DNA of 23,562 nucleotides, from IMG/VR virus record IMGVR_UViG_3300037487_001653, positions 1-23,562 of that record. The stretch is one strand, 5' to 3'. The translations under genes were made by a program, and so were the position numbers. This DNA is from a virus. Below are positions 23,066 through 23,562 of this stretch, in pieces (positions within the stretch are counted from its first letter, which is position 1; each line of letters starts with the position of its first letter). The notes beneath the pieces are model-generated. The model was not told the origin of the DNA. It made no database searches and saw only the letters and a list, made by a program, of their open reading frames with translations.

Positions 23066-23088
23066 TTTCGTGTTTTACGAGCTGCGGA

Positions 23089-23108
23089 AACCACAACCGG
23101 TTGTGGTT
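23089..23108 (+). promoter_or_regulatory. Palindrome 2: perfect 20-bp CCACAACC/GGTTGTGG operator-like site
   Basis: A perfect 20-bp palindrome centred between 23098 and 23099. It is spaced 43-44 bases centre to centre from palindrome 1, i.e. about four helical turns. A TTGTGG (23101-23106) with CAAAAT 17 bases later could be a weak promoter for the terminase operon overlapping this site. Confidence 0.55.
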
Positions 23109-23251
23109 GGGCGGTCCCGTGTCCAAAATAAAAAACCCCACAATACCGCGGACGGGCGCCAGGGCCGGCGCCGCCGCTATTTGTCGGCGGACGGACCAGT
23201 GGCCGCCTAACCAAAACCGGATTCCCAAGCCAACGGCGGTTAACTGTGGCA

Positions 23252-23562
23252 ATGGTAGCGCGGCGCTGGTCGATTTCGGCGCTGGCCGTCGAATTGAGCG
23301 CGGACCGGCGGACGATTGCCGCGGCTTTGGCGGACGTTCCGCCGGCCGGCAAATCCCGCGGGTCCCCAACGTTCCGGATGGCGGACGCGGTGGCGGCGCT
23401 TTATGGAACGGTGGACCCGTCCAGGGCCGGCGCCGCGCCGCGGCGGCAACGGTTGGATTTAACCGCGGAATCGGCCCGGTTGAAAAAAGCGCAAGCGGAC
23501 AAAACGGAATTGGAGGTGGACGTTTTGCGCGGGACGTTGATACCCGCGGAAACGGTCCTTTT
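23252..23562 (+). CDS. Terminase small subunit, Nu1-like, N-terminal part (continues at window start)
   Basis: ATG 23252 (GTG 23246 is an alternative) opens a frame that runs off the end and continues at base 134 of the window. The start VARRWSISALAVELSADRRTIAAALADV is a Nu1/MerR-like winged helix-turn-helix used to bind the packaging site; GSPTFRMADAVAALYG follows as in Nu1-like proteins. The helical segment ARLKKAQADKTELEVDVLRG is shared with the copy at the window start. The final 7 bases include the single mismatch to the start copy, C127 versus T23556, changing Ala102 to Val. Confidence 0.82.
   Translation, partial: MVARRWSISALAVELSADRRTIAAALADVPPAGKSRGSPTFRMADAVAALYGTVDPSRAGAAPRRQRLDLTAESARLKKAQADKTELEVDVLRGTLIPAETVL
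23430..23562 (+). repeat. Terminal overlap, right copy
   Basis: Right copy of the 133-base overlap. Joining it to the left copy restores an uninterrupted terminase small subunit gene, supporting a complete genome of about 23,429 bp. Confidence 0.95.

Larger units (their letters stand above)
22741..23251. other. Non-coding control / candidate cos region upstream of terminase
   Basis: No convincing gene is seen in these 511 bases. Two weak + strand frames (about 22722-22943 and 22817-23131) are either Arg-rich or lose the genome's codon style. The region contains TAGCGGG-type direct repeats (22930-23018), GGCGCCC repeats, two large CCACAA palindromes (23044-23065 and 23089-23108), an A-rich stretch (23124-23136) and a lone CCACAA at 23138. 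In lambda-type phages the packaging site lies directly upstream of the terminase small subunit gene, so this is the likely place for cos and for late-operon control. Confidence 0.5.

Noticed and set aside
22817-23131. Possible + strand gene of ~104 codons
   Set aside because: No good ribosome site; codons beyond ~22914 (TTA, CCT, GCT) depart from the genome's style, and the frame runs through both palindromes.
1-23562. Apparent link between GAA/GAG and AAA/AAG choice and the next base
   Set aside because: Suggestive by eye (AAG mostly before G) but with many exceptions; needs a k-mer count before any claim.

Overview
The window looks like one complete, very small genome of a lambda-type long-tailed (siphovirus-like) bacteriophage. 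The first 133 bases (1-133) recur at the end (23430-23562) with one mismatch, so the unit is about 23,429 bp and is either circular or terminally redundant as assembled. Every gene I support is on the + strand. Genes are tightly packed, often with ATGA/GTGA/TTGA overlaps. Many starts are GTG and a few are TTG, and an unusual run of five or more G serves as the ribosome binding site for many genes. The DNA is GC-rich. The host cannot be identified from the sequence. A Gram-negative host is an inference from the lambda-like head and tail set, a soluble lytic-transglycosylase endolysin and signal/lipobox sequences.

Layout. Head and packaging (23252 across the join to about 6920): a Nu1-like terminase small subunit split by the window ends, a GpA-family large terminase, a gpW-like joining protein, a gpB-like portal, an in-frame prohead protease + HK97-type capsid gene, a small unknown protein and a gpFII-like head-tail protein. 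Tail (6920-14565): gpZ-like, gpU-like terminator, tail tube, tail chaperone pair joined by a -1 frameshift at GGGAAAC, tape measure, gpM-like distal tail protein, beta-helix fibre/spike, a small unknown protein, a hub-like protein and a beta-rich protein. Surface and lysis (14580-17310): a secreted protein, a lipoprotein, a XhlA-like holin candidate, a lytic transglycosylase, a small membrane protein and one unknown.

Regulation and early genes (17311-22740): a compact control block (promoter, about 64-nt leader, strong intrinsic terminator, second promoter sharing an 11-base element with the first) precedes a run of small mostly unknown genes: a two-helix membrane protein, a cysteine-rich protein, a winged-helix protein and several orphans. 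Next come a replication initiator carrying a 7/21-bp repeat array that looks like an internal origin, a zinc-ribbon-like peptide, a secreted fibronectin-III-like protein and an HNH nuclease. The 511-bp stretch 22741-23251 has no convincing gene. It holds direct repeats and two large palindromes directly upstream of the terminase genes, where a lambda-type cos/terminase-binding site and late-operon control would be expected.

I see no integrase, immunity repressor, polymerase, tRNA, CRISPR array or insertion sequence. The genome is therefore either strictly lytic with very few replication genes or depends heavily on its host. The points most worth following up are the 17.3-17.5 kb promoter/terminator leader, the 23.0-23.1 kb palindromes, the protease-capsid fusion with its own internal ribosome binding site, the long terminase gene overlap and the origin-like repeats.
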